Positions 37,776 to 46,675 of a stretch of DNA of 64,000 nucleotides are shown one piece after another. Below the pieces are notes generated by a model that was given only the letters and a program-made list of their open reading frames with translations, was not told the origin of the DNA and did not search any database. This stretch comes from Parasulfitobacter algicola (lineage in GTDB: Bacteria; Pseudomonadota; Alphaproteobacteria; Rhodobacterales; Rhodobacteraceae). The DNA lies in NCBI RefSeq assembly GCF_013315265.1, contig NZ_JABUFE010000011.1, forward strand, positions 53,988-117,987. The letters run 5' to 3'. The number at the start of each line of letters is the position of its first letter. The stretch's first letter is position 1. Both the position numbers and the translations under genes were made by a program.

Positions 37776-37793
37776 GGATAACACTCGTTATCC
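37776..37793. promoter_or_regulatory. 7-bp inverted repeat in ggt / serine hydrolase control region
   Basis: GGATAAC and GTTATCC flank a 4-base spacer, a perfect symmetrical site 33 bases before the serine hydrolase start. It could be an operator for either divergent gene or the hairpin of a short leader. Confidence 0.4.
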
Positions 37794-37826
37794 TTCCCTG
37801 ACGGCAACGCTCACAGAGACATACCA

Positions 37827-38873
37827 ATGAAATCTGTCATAAAAGGCGTAAAAATATGCGCAGTTTTAACCTGCATCAGCGGATTTTTGCACGCCGAGAC
37901 ACCGCATGACGCTATATCGCGCCTGACCGATGATCAGCCCTCTGTCATTGCCGGTTTAATGGTGACAGGCAGCGAAAAACAGACAATCGAAATCGAGATG
38001 TCACAGTTTCATTCCGTCGATGTGGCCGATCCATTGGTTGATATCGGGTCTATTACCAAATTCATAACCGCAGTGGCTGTCTTGCGGTTGGTGGATGATG
38101 GGGCCTTCGCGCTGGACACACCGATTTCGCAGCTGATTAAAAATGTACCGACCGATAAGCAACAAATCACGGTTCATCAACTTTTGACGCATTCAAGCGG
38201 GTTGATCGAAACAACAGGATCTGACGAAGAACAGCTGGACCGCATTGCATTTTTAGATCGTGTGATGTCGTCAAAGCTGATGCATGCACCGGGCCAGGAA
38301 TATCTTTATTCAAATGCAGGCTATTCGCTTCTTGCAGCCCTGATCGAAGTGCACTCTGGCTTGTCTTATGAAGATTACTTACAGCGTCATCTGCTGGCCC
38401 CCAATGATCTGCCTCCGATCGGATACCAATCGGTTTATGACGAAGAAAGGTCCGTCAAAAGCAACCGCAGCCTTTTAACCTTTTTCCAAAGATCAGGGAT
38501 CGCTGATGCAAGCTGGGGTGGATCTGCGCCAGGCTGGAACCTGACCGGAAACGGGGGGTTGGTCACAACAGCCGAAGGTTTTTTGCAGTTCTGGAATGCC
38601 TTTCACCAAGGACGGCTTGTGTCACCTGAACTGGTCAATCTGGCCTTGACGCCCCATGTGGATGAAGGCGACGGTGATACGTTCTATGGCTACGGTCTGG
38701 TTGTCCAAAACAGTCCGATCATGGGAACGGTTTACTGGCACGATGGTGGCAATGATCTTTTTTCGGCAGAATGGCGCCATATTGCAGATCGCAATCTGAC
38801 GTTCTTTGTGGCCGGTCTTGGTGAAAATGCTTTTGACGGAATGTCGCGCCTAATGACGTCAATTCAGGATTGA
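37827..38873 (+). CDS. Secreted serine hydrolase (beta-lactamase/D-alanyl-D-alanine peptidase family)
   Basis: The 348-residue protein has a signal peptide ending near FLHA/ET. It shows the three motifs of class C-type serine hydrolases: SITK (S-x-x-K, in DIGSITKFITAV), YSN (Y-x-N, in LYSNAGYSLLAAL) and HDGG (in VYWHDGGNDLF). The family includes beta-lactamases, DD-peptidases and esterases; substrate cannot be told from sequence. It is monocistronic and divergent from ggt. Confidence 0.88.
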   Translation: MKSVIKGVKICAVLTCISGFLHAETPHDAISRLTDDQPSVIAGLMVTGSEKQTIEIEMSQFHSVDVADPLVDIGSITKFITAVAVLRLVDDGAFALDTPISQLIKNVPTDKQQITVHQLLTHSSGLIETTGSDEEQLDRIAFLDRVMSSKLMHAPGQEYLYSNAGYSLLAALIEVHSGLSYEDYLQRHLLAPNDLPPIGYQSVYDEERSVKSNRSLLTFFQRSGIADASWGGSAPGWNLTGNGGLVTTAEGFLQFWNAFHQGRLVSPELVNLALTPHVDEGDGDTFYGYGLVVQNSPIMGTVYWHDGGNDLFSAEWRHIADRNLTFFVAGLGENAFDGMSRLMTSIQD

Positions 38874-38908
38874 TCGAATACGAATTTCTCAATTTCGCCA
38901 AACCAAAG

Positions 38909-38932
38909 TTTGTACAAAAATTTTAGTACAAA
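38909..38932. repeat. TTTGTAC/GTACAAA inverted repeat
   Basis: 7-bp arms around an AT-rich 10-base spacer lie between the convergent serine hydrolase and mmsB genes. It may act as a terminator or share a regulator with the TTTTGTACAAAA palindrome at 34819. Confidence 0.35.
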
Positions 38933-38942
38933 TTATACAAAA

Positions 38943-39809
38943 CTACCGCGACCGGCTTGAAAACCGTGGCAGCATGGCGCTGAAATCACGGCCTTTGCCG
39001 TCTTCGTGTTCGACAAACTGCTCGTAAAGCGCAGTTGCGCGTTCGCCCATGGGCGTGTCGGCATCGACAGCTTCGGCCGCTTGCTGGCTAAGCCTAAGAT
39101 CTTTCAGCATTAATTCGGCGGCAAACCCGGGTTTATAGTCATTATCCGCAGGGCTTTGCGGCCCCACACCCGGCGCGGGACAATAGGCGTTCATCGTCCA
39201 GCTGTAGCCCGAAGATGTACTGACCACATCAAACATCGCCTGTCGATCCAGCCCTAATTTATCAGCCAAAACAAAGGCTTCGCAGGTGGCAATCATCGTT
39301 GCACCCAAGATCATGTTGTTGCATATCTTGGCCGCCTGTCCGTTGCCCGACCCACCACAATGCACAGCCTTTTGCCCCATGATATCAAGCAGTTCCGCGA
39401 CTTTGGCAAAACCTTCATCAGTCCCCCCCACCATGAATGTCAGGGTTCCTGCCTGCGCCCCGCCGATACCACCACTGACCGGTGCATCCATCGCCAAAAG
39501 CCCTGCATTTTCAGCGCCTTGCGCAACAGCGCGGGCACTGTCCACATCAACAGTTGAACAGTCCAACAGAATCGCCCCCGTATCCATCGCGGGGATCACC
39601 TGATCGGCCACAGACCGCAATATTTGCCCGTTCGGCAGCATGGTGATCACAACGTCAGCATCCCTTGCCACATCAGCAGCCGAAGACGCAGCAGGTATCC
39701 CATCCGGCACCCCCACCGGATCAAACCCGGTCACATCATGCCCCTCTTTGATCAGATTGGCCGCCATTGGACCGCCCATATTGCCCAGTCCGATAAATCC
39801 GATTTTCAT
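38943..39809 (-). CDS. mmsB: 3-hydroxyisobutyrate dehydrogenase
   Basis: MmsB oxidises 3-hydroxyisobutyrate to methylmalonate semialdehyde with NAD in valine degradation. The 288 residues show the Rossmann start MKIGFIGLGNMGGPMAANLIKEGH, the substrate motif LDAPVSGGIGGAQAGTLTFMVGG and the catalytic lysine helix GNGQAAKICNNMILG. The ATG overlaps the hydrolase stop by 4 bases. It is the last gene of a three-gene valine operon. Confidence 0.96.
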   Translation of the reverse strand: MKIGFIGLGNMGGPMAANLIKEGHDVTGFDPVGVPDGIPAASSAADVARDADVVITMLPNGQILRSVADQVIPAMDTGAILLDCSTVDVDSARAVAQGAENAGLLAMDAPVSGGIGGAQAGTLTFMVGGTDEGFAKVAELLDIMGQKAVHCGGSGNGQAAKICNNMILGATMIATCEAFVLADKLGLDRQAMFDVVSTSSGYSWTMNAYCPAPGVGPQSPADNDYKPGFAAELMLKDLRLSQQAAEAVDADTPMGERATALYEQFVEHEDGKGRDFSAMLPRFSSRSR

Positions 39810-40849
39810 GGCGTATCCTTTTCAAAACGCAGCGTTTCTTCGCCCAATGGCATCAACATCTGGCTGACAGCATTGCCCGGAATACTATCCAGATCATGCT
39901 GCCATTTCGGATTGCGATCCTTGTCGATAATCGCGGCCCGGACACCTTCCAGAAAGTCGCCATGCTCCATCGACCTGTGGGTAAAGCGATATTCCAGTTC
40001 CAATGCGCGGCGGATATCTTCGCTGCCGCGCATCCGGTGGATCATCTCAACTGTGCATGCCATCGACAGCGGCGCATTCCGCGATATGGTTTTCAACACG
40101 CTGGCTGTAAAATCTGTATCCTCTGCCCGCAACGCGCGCAGGATATCCCCCAGCGTTTCACCTGCGAAATACCTATCTATTTCAGACATTTGCGCGGCCA
40201 TTACGCTGTTTTCGGGTGGTTGGGCCATCGCATCCACTGCCCCCCAGTCCCCCGTCGCAATCAGCTTTTCTTTCAAAGCAGGCCATTGTGTCACAGGCAC
40301 AAAATAATCGGCAAAGCCTGCAAAAATTGCATCGCCCGCCCCCATTCGCGCAGCTGTCATGCCCAGATATTCGCCCAACCGCCCTGGCGCTTGTGCCAAC
40401 AACAGCGACCCGCCGACATCAGGCACCAATCCGATCCCCGCCTCGGGCATCGCAATCTGGCTGGTCTCGCAAACAATTCGGTGCGAGCCATGACAGCCCA
40501 CGCCCACACCGCCGCCCATGGTAAAGCCCTGCAGAAAGCTGACCACGGGCTTGGGGAATTCAAACAGCTTGGCATTCATGCGGTATTCATCGCGCCAAAA
40601 CCGTCGGCCATAGCTATAATCGCCCGTTTTACCGCTTGCATACACTTGGGCAATATCGCCGCCTGCACAAAAGGCCCTTTCCCCTTCGGCATCAATCAAC
40701 AACAGCTTGACCTCATCGTCATCCAGCCATTGATCCAGCGCCTTTTCGATCTGCAAACACATGTCGTATGTCAATGCATTCAAAGCCTTAGGGCGGGTCA
40801 ATGTGATCCGGCCCGCAGTACCGTCTTTGCGGATCAGAATATCTGTCAT
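39806..40849 (-). CDS. 3-hydroxyisobutyryl-CoA hydrolase
   Basis: This crotonase-fold enzyme of 347 residues hydrolyses 3-hydroxyisobutyryl-CoA, the step before MmsB. The family signature is plain: FCAGGDIAQVYASG, GGGVGVGCHGSHRIVCETSQIAMPEAGIGLVPDVGGSLLLAQ (Glu and Asp of HIBYL-CoA hydrolase) and a C-terminal extension with FTHRSMEHGDFLEGVRAAIIDKDRNPKW. The ATG at 40849 is chosen because it overlaps the dehydrogenase stop by 4 bases; the longer open frame is not homologous. Gene name left open. Confidence 0.92.
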   Translation of the reverse strand: MTDILIRKDGTAGRITLTRPKALNALTYDMCLQIEKALDQWLDDDEVKLLLIDAEGERAFCAGGDIAQVYASGKTGDYSYGRRFWRDEYRMNAKLFEFPKPVVSFLQGFTMGGGVGVGCHGSHRIVCETSQIAMPEAGIGLVPDVGGSLLLAQAPGRLGEYLGMTAARMGAGDAIFAGFADYFVPVTQWPALKEKLIATGDWGAVDAMAQPPENSVMAAQMSEIDRYFAGETLGDILRALRAEDTDFTASVLKTISRNAPLSMACTVEMIHRMRGSEDIRRALELEYRFTHRSMEHGDFLEGVRAAIIDKDRNPKWQHDLDSIPGNAVSQMLMPLGEETLRFEKDTP

Positions 40850-41988
40850 GTGGTGGCCAGCATATGCCGCGCGACGATCAGGCGCATAATTTCGTTGGTG
40901 CCTTCCAATATCTGATGCACCCGCAGATCGCGCACGATTTTTTCGATACCATAATCGGCCAGATACCCATAGCCGCCGTGCAGTTGCAGGCATTGATCGG
41001 CGACTTTCGATCCGGCCTCGGTCACGAATTTCTTGGCCATGGCGCAGAATTGCGTGGCGTCGGGCGTGCCGTGGTCCAGCTTCCATGCGGCTTGACGCAG
41101 GAAGGTGCGGGCGGCCTGCAGTTCGATCTCCATGTCGGCCAGACGGAATTGCAGCGCCTGGAACTGGTCGATCGGTTTGCCGAAGGCCTGCCGTTCGCCC
41201 ATATAGGCCAGCGTCGCGGTCAGGGCCGCCTGCGCGGCCCCAAGCGAACAGGCCGCGATGTTCAACCGCCCGCCATCGAGGCCCATCATCGCATAGCGAA
41301 ATCCGTGGCCTTCGTCGCCCAAAAGGTTCTCGGTCGGGACGCTGCAGTCATCAAGCTGGACTTGACGGGTGGGTTGGCTGCGCCAGCCCATCTTGTCCTC
41401 AAGCCCGCCAAAGCTAAGCCCTGGCGTGTCATCTTCAACAATCAGGGCGCTGATACCCTTGGGGCCAGCATCGCCGGTGCGAGCCATCACGATGTAGGCA
41501 TCAGAATATCCCCCGCCCGAGATAAACGCCTTGGTCCCGTTCAGGGTATAGCCTGCGTTGGTGCGGTCCGCGCGGGTTTTCAGGGCGGCGGCATCGGACC
41601 CGGATCCGGGTTCGGTCAGGCAATAGGAAAAGAAGGTCTGCATCGTTAGCGCGTCGGGTAAAAAACGTGATTTCACATCATCGCTGCCAAAGCTGTCGAC
41701 CATCTTGACGCACATATTATGGATTGACAAAAATGCTGCGACCGAAGGGCACGCATGGCTAAGGGCCTCAAACACCAATGTTGCGTCCAAACGCGATAAA
41801 TCTGCGCCGCCGCTGTCTTCGCTGACATAAAGCCCGCCAAAACCCAATTCGGCCAGTTTGGACCAAAGATCCTTGGGAATATTTTCGTCTTTTTCCCATT
41901 GCAGCGCAAACGGGGCGATATGTTCATCACCAAAGGCTTTGGCCATATCAAAAATAGCGATTTGTTCTTCGGTCAGTGCGAAGTCCAT
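40846..41988 (-). CDS. Isobutyryl-CoA dehydrogenase-type acyl-CoA dehydrogenase
   Basis: The FAD enzyme of 380 residues should convert isobutyryl-CoA to methacrylyl-CoA in valine breakdown. Blocks: FALTEEQIAIFDMAKAFGDEHIAPFA, FFSYCLTEPGSGSDAAALKTRA, GTKAFISGGGYSDAYIVMARTGD, LQLHGGYGYLADYGIEKIVRDLRVHQILEGTNEIMRLIVARHML with the catalytic Glu in LEGTNE. Operon position ahead of HIBYL-CoA hydrolase and mmsB supports the specificity. No enoyl-CoA hydratase is in this operon; that step must be supplied elsewhere. Confidence 0.92.
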   Translation of the reverse strand: MDFALTEEQIAIFDMAKAFGDEHIAPFALQWEKDENIPKDLWSKLAELGFGGLYVSEDSGGADLSRLDATLVFEALSHACPSVAAFLSIHNMCVKMVDSFGSDDVKSRFLPDALTMQTFFSYCLTEPGSGSDAAALKTRADRTNAGYTLNGTKAFISGGGYSDAYIVMARTGDAGPKGISALIVEDDTPGLSFGGLEDKMGWRSQPTRQVQLDDCSVPTENLLGDEGHGFRYAMMGLDGGRLNIAACSLGAAQAALTATLAYMGERQAFGKPIDQFQALQFRLADMEIELQAARTFLRQAAWKLDHGTPDATQFCAMAKKFVTEAGSKVADQCLQLHGGYGYLADYGIEKIVRDLRVHQILEGTNEIMRLIVARHMLATT

Positions 41989-42115
41989 TTATGTCCCCCC
42001 CTCGCATGAATTGAACACTTGTTTATTTATTGACGCGCACAAGAAACATTGCAAGCCATTAAAAACAACGATCCAATCATGGAAAAACACGCGCTTTGAT
42101 TGGGTTATATCATGC

Positions 42116-43033
42116 CTAAATCTGATGATCGGAATAAAGTCGTTTAAGCCGAAAATGTCGCATAGCGAAACGCCCATATCGATAGACAAATGGAACGATC
42201 AGACCACCACCACAAACAATCAAAATCATTAAAGTCCCGTGATCAATCGGCTTTTCCAGTCCGGCACCGATCCATGCAAAAAACCATAATGCGATCCCGA
42301 AAAGAAAAAATATCACACAAAGCTGGTACAATGCATGGCTGTTAAACCGCGGCAGCCCTAGTCCTGCTTCATATTCTTTTGTCACACTCAATGGACCAAG
42401 GGACAAAAGAATATATTCTGGATCGGTAAAGGTTTCTGATGTTGCGGGTATTGTGAGTGTATCGGGGTTGTATCGAATGATATTTTTGATAACAGCCGTC
42501 CGCCCACTGGCCGAAACCTTTGCAATACGCGCGTGCGATTGATCATTTTGGGCCGACATAAGCCTGTGCCAATGATAGGGGATCTGAACCGCACCCCTGT
42601 CACGAAAAGGCGCGTTGATATCAACGTGATAATTCAGTTCTTCATCGCTGCTGTTTTTAAGATCAAGTGATACGATATCAGCGTTTGTCAAATCCTTGGC
42701 ATGGGCTTTCATCATGTGCGGAAACAAAGTTGCAAAAGCCAGTTTTTCGCGGCGCAGGCAGGCGATAGAAATATAGATCCCAACAGCGCAAATTAAGATG
42801 GCAAAACTGCCCAACCCGATGATCTGAGCGATGGACCCGTCATAATCGATTGCGTAAAAAAAGATCGCGCCACCTAAACCAAACGTTGGCAGCACAAAAA
42901 ACGAAAACAGCGTTAAACCCATGCAAAATACCTTAAGCAAGATCATTTGCTTGCGATGGCGTATGGCGCGATGAACCCAAGACCATTCGGCAGGCGTCAG
43001 ATCACTTGGCTGCAATTCATTCAGGGGGGACAT
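42116..43033 (-). CDS. Hypothetical membrane protein with central soluble domain
   Basis: The 305-residue protein has two pairs of hydrophobic segments (about 35-60 and 68-92, then 232-255 and 265-285) around a soluble beta-rich middle part (about 95-225) with GAVQIPYHWHRLM. The topology suggests a cytoplasmic or periplasmic domain held at the membrane by helix pairs. No family recognised. The first ATG is at 43033; a TTG just upstream is possible. It is alone on this strand, 49 bases after the YbdK-type gene. Confidence 0.6.
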   Translation of the reverse strand: MSPLNELQPSDLTPAEWSWVHRAIRHRKQMILLKVFCMGLTLFSFFVLPTFGLGGAIFFYAIDYDGSIAQIIGLGSFAILICAVGIYISIACLRREKLAFATLFPHMMKAHAKDLTNADIVSLDLKNSSDEELNYHVDINAPFRDRGAVQIPYHWHRLMSAQNDQSHARIAKVSASGRTAVIKNIIRYNPDTLTIPATSETFTDPEYILLSLGPLSVTKEYEAGLGLPRFNSHALYQLCVIFFLFGIALWFFAWIGAGLEKPIDHGTLMILIVCGGGLIVPFVYRYGRFAMRHFRLKRLYSDHQI

Positions 43034-43082
43034 CAATATTTATCAATCACTTTTGGACAGCATTCAAATAACTGAAGTGTGT

Positions 43083-44210
43083 CTATAAATCTTGGTGAAA
43101 TTCTTCAATCAGATGCCGAACAACCGCTTTCATCGGATCCGTTTGTGCATCTGACGCGACACGCCTTTGGCGATCGGCACTGGTGCCATGGCTGACGATG
43201 CCACGCAGGGCTTCGACCTCGGCCAGACAATCCAATGCTTCTGCGTCTTGATGCACCAGATCGATCAATTCATCCATCAATTCTGGAAAAGGAACGATCT
43301 GGCGACGGCCGAAATCAATCAGCCCGTCTGTCACGCCGTAGCGCTGTGCACGCCAGCGATTTTCACCGATCAAAAAGCGGTCATATTCACGCCAGCGCAG
43401 GTTTTGTTCTTTCATCCGCCACAGCATCCTCAGCAAGGATTGGGTCAGCGCCGCAAGTGACAGCGTATGCTCCATCCTGGGGCTGACATCGCATATACGC
43501 GTTTCAAGCGTGGGATAATGATCAGACGGGCGCAGATCCCACCAGATTTTAGTTGTATCCTCGATCAGATCCAGATCGACCAGAACCTTGGCGGTGTTCT
43601 GATAGTCCGCCCAGCTTTCAAATTTGGGCGGCAGGCCGGTACGCGGCAAATTATCAAAGACACTGATACGGTAAGACGCAAGCCCGGTGTCTTCGCCCTG
43701 CCAGAATGGCGACGATGTCGATAACGCCAGCAGGTGGGGCAGAAAATAACTCATCTGCGGCATCAGATCCACGCGCAGCGCGTCATCTTCCAAACCCACA
43801 TGCACGTGCATGCCGCAGATCAACATGCGCCGAGCAACACCGCCCAGATCTTTTTCAAGCGCATTATAGCGATCTTTATCGGTATGACTTTGATCCTTCC
43901 AATCCTCAAACGGATGGCACGACACGGCAATGGGGGCCAAATTATACTTGGCCGCCTGACTGGCAACACACGCCCGCAAACGTCGCAGGTCTTCGCGCGC
44001 CTCGGTGATATTCTTGCAAACCCGGGTACCGATTTCGATCTGACATTGCAGAAATTCGGGGCTGACCTGATCCTGCAATTCAGACTGGCATGCGGCCATC
44101 AGCCCGTCCGGTGCTTCGGCCAGGGCCAGGCTGTCGCGATCAACCAACAGATATTCTTCTTCTATTCCCATGGTGAAACTTGGCTGTGTTGGCACGTTAT
44201 TTTCCTTCAT
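43083..44210 (-). CDS. Carboxylate-amine ligase, YbdK/glutamate-cysteine ligase 2 type
   Basis: The ATP-grasp-like GCS2 family member has 375 residues. [20 protein letters not shown], the [11 protein letters not shown] block and the C-terminal [27 protein letters not shown] match YbdK. YbdK-type enzymes join glutamate to an amine or cysteine weakly in vitro; the cell role is unclear. An ATG at 44210 gives a short polar lead before the conserved start, which could also begin at the later ATG (GIEEEYL). It is divergent from the glycosyltransferase genes. Confidence 0.9.
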   Translation of the reverse strand: MKENNVPTQPSFTMGIEEEYLLVDRDSLALAEAPDGLMAACQSELQDQVSPEFLQCQIEIGTRVCKNITEAREDLRRLRACVASQAAKYNLAPIAVSCHPFEDWKDQSHTDKDRYNALEKDLGGVARRMLICGMHVHVGLEDDALRVDLMPQMSYFLPHLLALSTSSPFWQGEDTGLASYRISVFDNLPRTGLPPKFESWADYQNTAKVLVDLDLIEDTTKIWWDLRPSDHYPTLETRICDVSPRMEHTLSLAALTQSLLRMLWRMKEQNLRWREYDRFLIGENRWRAQRYGVTDGLIDFGRRQIVPFPELMDELIDLVHQDAEALDCLAEVEALRGIVSHGTSADRQRRVASDAQTDPMKAVVRHLIEEFHQDL

Positions 44211-44330
44211 TTCCCACAGAATTTAATCGGTTGGTCAGGCGTATGCAAAGAAACGGATACCTTGTGGCAGCGGATGCTGACCAAGATTTTCCGGCTCAAT
44301 CTTGTAAGCATACTAAGGAATTTAACGATA

Positions 44331-45314
44331 ATGACAATTTCAAGAATCGGCGTGGGTATCATAACGCATCGTAGGCCCGAAATGTTTACCGACCTTCTGG
44401 ACAGTTTCGTACGTATGCAACACCCCGATGGGGCCGAACTGATTTTTCTGATTGTCGAAAACGATAAAAGCAAAACTCTTGAAGCCACAATTGATGCATT
44501 CCGCGCAAATGCAGGCGCGCCTGTTATCTATGAACTGGAACAGACCCCAGGCATCCCACATGCACGCAACAAAGTTCTGGATCTGGCCGTCAGACAGGGG
44601 TGCGATTTCATGACATTTGTCGATGATGATGAATTCGTGGACAAAGACTGGCTGGTCAAAATGATCGCAGCTATGCAAACGCGCGCGTTGGATTTGGCGG
44701 GTGGCCCAATCCGGCAGGTGCCTGAAACCCATGATTTGGGATATTGGCAAAAGCGTCTTATGGAAGTCACGGATAGCGCCCTGAAGAAAAGACACCATCA
44801 ACGTCTGAATGCCTTTAAGAATAACATGGATAGGCACCTAAATATATATACGCATAACTGGTGTGTCAGACTGTCTGCCGTTCTAAAATACAACCTTGGT
44901 TTTGATCCAGATTTTGTTTGGTCAGGGGGTGAAGACACCAAATTCTGCAACGATCTGAGAAACGCAGGCGGTATGGTTGGATGGGTGCCAGATACCTGTG
45001 TCACGGAAACAGTTCCGATCAAGCGTTTAACAATTAGATATTATTATAAACGCACGCGAGATCTGACAATTTTGGGGCAGCAATTCAAACCACTCCCGCG
45101 CCGCAAATTGGCTTTAAAGGTTTTCAAAAGATCAACAGAGGCTGTTTTAGCAACACTGGCAATCCCATTCAAAGGCCCATCGTATTTTTTAAAAGCCATT
45201 AGAAAGCTGGCGTTAAGCGTTGGCATCGCAATGGTATTGGTGGGACGAAAAAGCAATCATTACAAAGCCACGTCAACCCAAGGTCAGCGTCTGAAAGTGG
45301 TTTCAAAAATCTAA
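44331..45314 (+). CDS. Family 2 glycosyltransferase
   Basis: The 327-residue GT-A protein begins at the ATG at 44331 (AAGGAA upstream): SRIGVGIITHRRPEMFTDLLDSF, LIVENDKSKTLEATIDAF, TPGIPHARNKVLDLAVRQGCDFMTFVDDDEFVDKDWL (the DDDE metal/nucleotide-sugar motif) and WSGGEDTKFCNDLRNAGG. It transfers a sugar to a surface or storage glycan; acceptor unknown. Two related sequences follow: a collapsed copy at 45433 and an intact one at 45619, forming a small array. Confidence 0.88.
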   Translation: MTISRIGVGIITHRRPEMFTDLLDSFVRMQHPDGAELIFLIVENDKSKTLEATIDAFRANAGAPVIYELEQTPGIPHARNKVLDLAVRQGCDFMTFVDDDEFVDKDWLVKMIAAMQTRALDLAGGPIRQVPETHDLGYWQKRLMEVTDSALKKRHHQRLNAFKNNMDRHLNIYTHNWCVRLSAVLKYNLGFDPDFVWSGGEDTKFCNDLRNAGGMVGWVPDTCVTETVPIKRLTIRYYYKRTRDLTILGQQFKPLPRRKLALKVFKRSTEAVLATLAIPFKGPSYFLKAIRKLALSVGIAMVLVGRKSNHYKATSTQGQRLKVVSKI

Positions 45315-45432
45315 ATATTGAAACCTGTTTTAGCAGCAGCTTAGCAATCCCGCAAATATGGGCAAACTAATCTTGTGCCTTGCAAATTTTGGCCGCCTCA
45401 GTCACTGAGACATGCAATTGTACGGGTAAAAC

Positions 45433-45581
45433 ATGGCTAAAATCAAAGTTGGCATAGGGGCAATCACGCAGCAGCGACTTGAAATGTTTCAGAAATTATT
45501 AGGTGGCTTTACCGCTATGAAGCACCCAGTGCGCTTCGATTTTTGCTTGGGATGAAAAGCAACCATTATAGCGCCGCATGA
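45433..45581 (+). pseudogene. Internally deleted glycosyltransferase remnant
   Basis: A 40-codon open frame from the ATG at 45433 (MAKIKVGIGAITQQRLEMFQKLLGGF) resembles the first 35 residues of the glycosyltransferase at 44331, then stops at TGA 45553. Beginning at 45552, out of frame, the sequence reads MKSNHYSAA, matching the last 15 residues of that same protein (GRKSNHYKATS). The middle of the gene, roughly 280 codons, is gone. The sequence therefore marks a third array member reduced by an internal deletion. The flanks at 45315-45432 show nothing else. Confidence 0.78.
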
Positions 45582-45618
45582 TGTATATTTTTCCACATGA
45601 TCCGTCCATGGCAAAGGG

Positions 45619-46596
45619 ATGAGCGAGATGAAACCAAAATCCAGCGTCGAACGCATTGCCATAGCTGCCGCAACACGTGGGCGGCCCCGTATGTTCGATC
45701 AATTATTGAAGACTTTGGCACAACTTCAGGTGCCCGATGATGCACAACTTGAATTCATATTTGTCGAAAACGATCAGGCACTTACGATTACCGATAGGGT
45801 AAACCAGTTTCAGTCAGACACCGGCTGGCCCGCCAAACCCGTTCTTGAAACTGAACAAGGTATCCCTTTTGCGCGGAATACGGCGCTTGAAACTGCGTTG
45901 GCGGATGGATGCGACTGGTTGGCGTTTCTGGATGATGATGAAGAAGCCGCATCCGATTGGATTGCGAAACTGGTTGACGGCGCGCGTGATGGCGGTTTCG
46001 ATTTATGTGGTGGTCCCGTCGAACAACTTCGTCCTGTCGGTGATCTGACTTGGGTTCAAAATGCGGTTTTCGACTATTTCGAACGTATGGCAACAGAGCG
46101 GGCTGAAAAGCGAGCCGCAGGGCAGCAGACGAATTTGCATCTGGCCACAAATAACTGGCTGTGCCGTTTGGAAAAAGTCCGCCAGACAGGATTACGTTTT
46201 GATAACGGGCTAAGATTGACAGGCGGTTCAGACACCGACTTTTCGCGACGTGCCGAAGCTGCGGGATTTCGTCTGGGCTGGGTGGATAATGCGCGCGTAC
46301 GTGAAGAAATTCCAGTGCAGCGTCTTAGCGTCGGCTATTGCTTTCGTCGGGCTCGCGATCAAACGATGGCTAAATATCACATGACTTACCGCAAGAATGG
46401 CAAGGCAAAGGTCGGCAAGGCCGTTTTTCACTTTATGTCCAAAACGCTGACAGGCAGCATTCGCGCCGCTTTGTTTCCGGTTTTGGGCAGCTATCAAGGG
46501 TTGAAAGGGGTTCGGTCCATTGGTGTGGGCGTGGGCTGGATCAGGGCCGCGTTGGGTCGTGAAAGCCGGTTATACGAACAGGTAACTGGCGATTGA
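45619..46596 (+). CDS. Family 2 glycosyltransferase (array paralogue)
   Basis: This 325-residue GT-A protein is a diverged paralogue of the one at 44331: IAIAAATRGRPRMFDQLLKTL, FIFVENDQALTITD, TEQGIPFARNTALETALADGCDWLAFLDDDEEAASDWI and LTGGSDTDFSRRAEAAGF are equivalent to its blocks. It starts at the ATG at 45619 after AAAGGG (a second ATG is 3 codons on). A C-terminal hydrophobic stretch (about 280-310) may associate with the membrane. A REP-like palindrome follows it. Confidence 0.86.
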   Translation: MSEMKPKSSVERIAIAAATRGRPRMFDQLLKTLAQLQVPDDAQLEFIFVENDQALTITDRVNQFQSDTGWPAKPVLETEQGIPFARNTALETALADGCDWLAFLDDDEEAASDWIAKLVDGARDGGFDLCGGPVEQLRPVGDLTWVQNAVFDYFERMATERAEKRAAGQQTNLHLATNNWLCRLEKVRQTGLRFDNGLRLTGGSDTDFSRRAEAAGFRLGWVDNARVREEIPVQRLSVGYCFRRARDQTMAKYHMTYRKNGKAKVGKAVFHFMSKTLTGSIRAALFPVLGSYQGLKGVRSIGVGVGWIRAALGRESRLYEQVTGD

Positions 46597-46607
46597 TCCT
46601 GCGCCGT

Positions 46608-46664
46608 CCCGGACATGATCCGGGACCTGTCACAGATTTCATCAGGCCCCGGATCATGTCCGGG
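46608..46664. repeat. REP-like 17-bp inverted repeat, terminator between convergent genes
   Basis: The arms 46608-46624 and 46648-46664 are perfect 17-base inverted copies (CCCGGACATGATCCGGG and its complement) with a 23-base loop. Each arm is itself nearly palindromic. It lies between the stops of the second glycosyltransferase and mmsA and likely ends both transcripts or is an interspersed repeat unit. Confidence 0.75.
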
Positions 46665-46675
46665 GCAGCCAGCCC

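Noticed and set aside
39896..41649. Plus-strand open frames opposite the valine genes
   Set aside because: Antisense to three overlapping, well-recognised genes.
43734..44330. N-terminal extension of the first glycosyltransferase
   Set aside because: It is antisense to the YbdK-type gene; the ATG at 44331 with AAGGAA begins the conserved domain.
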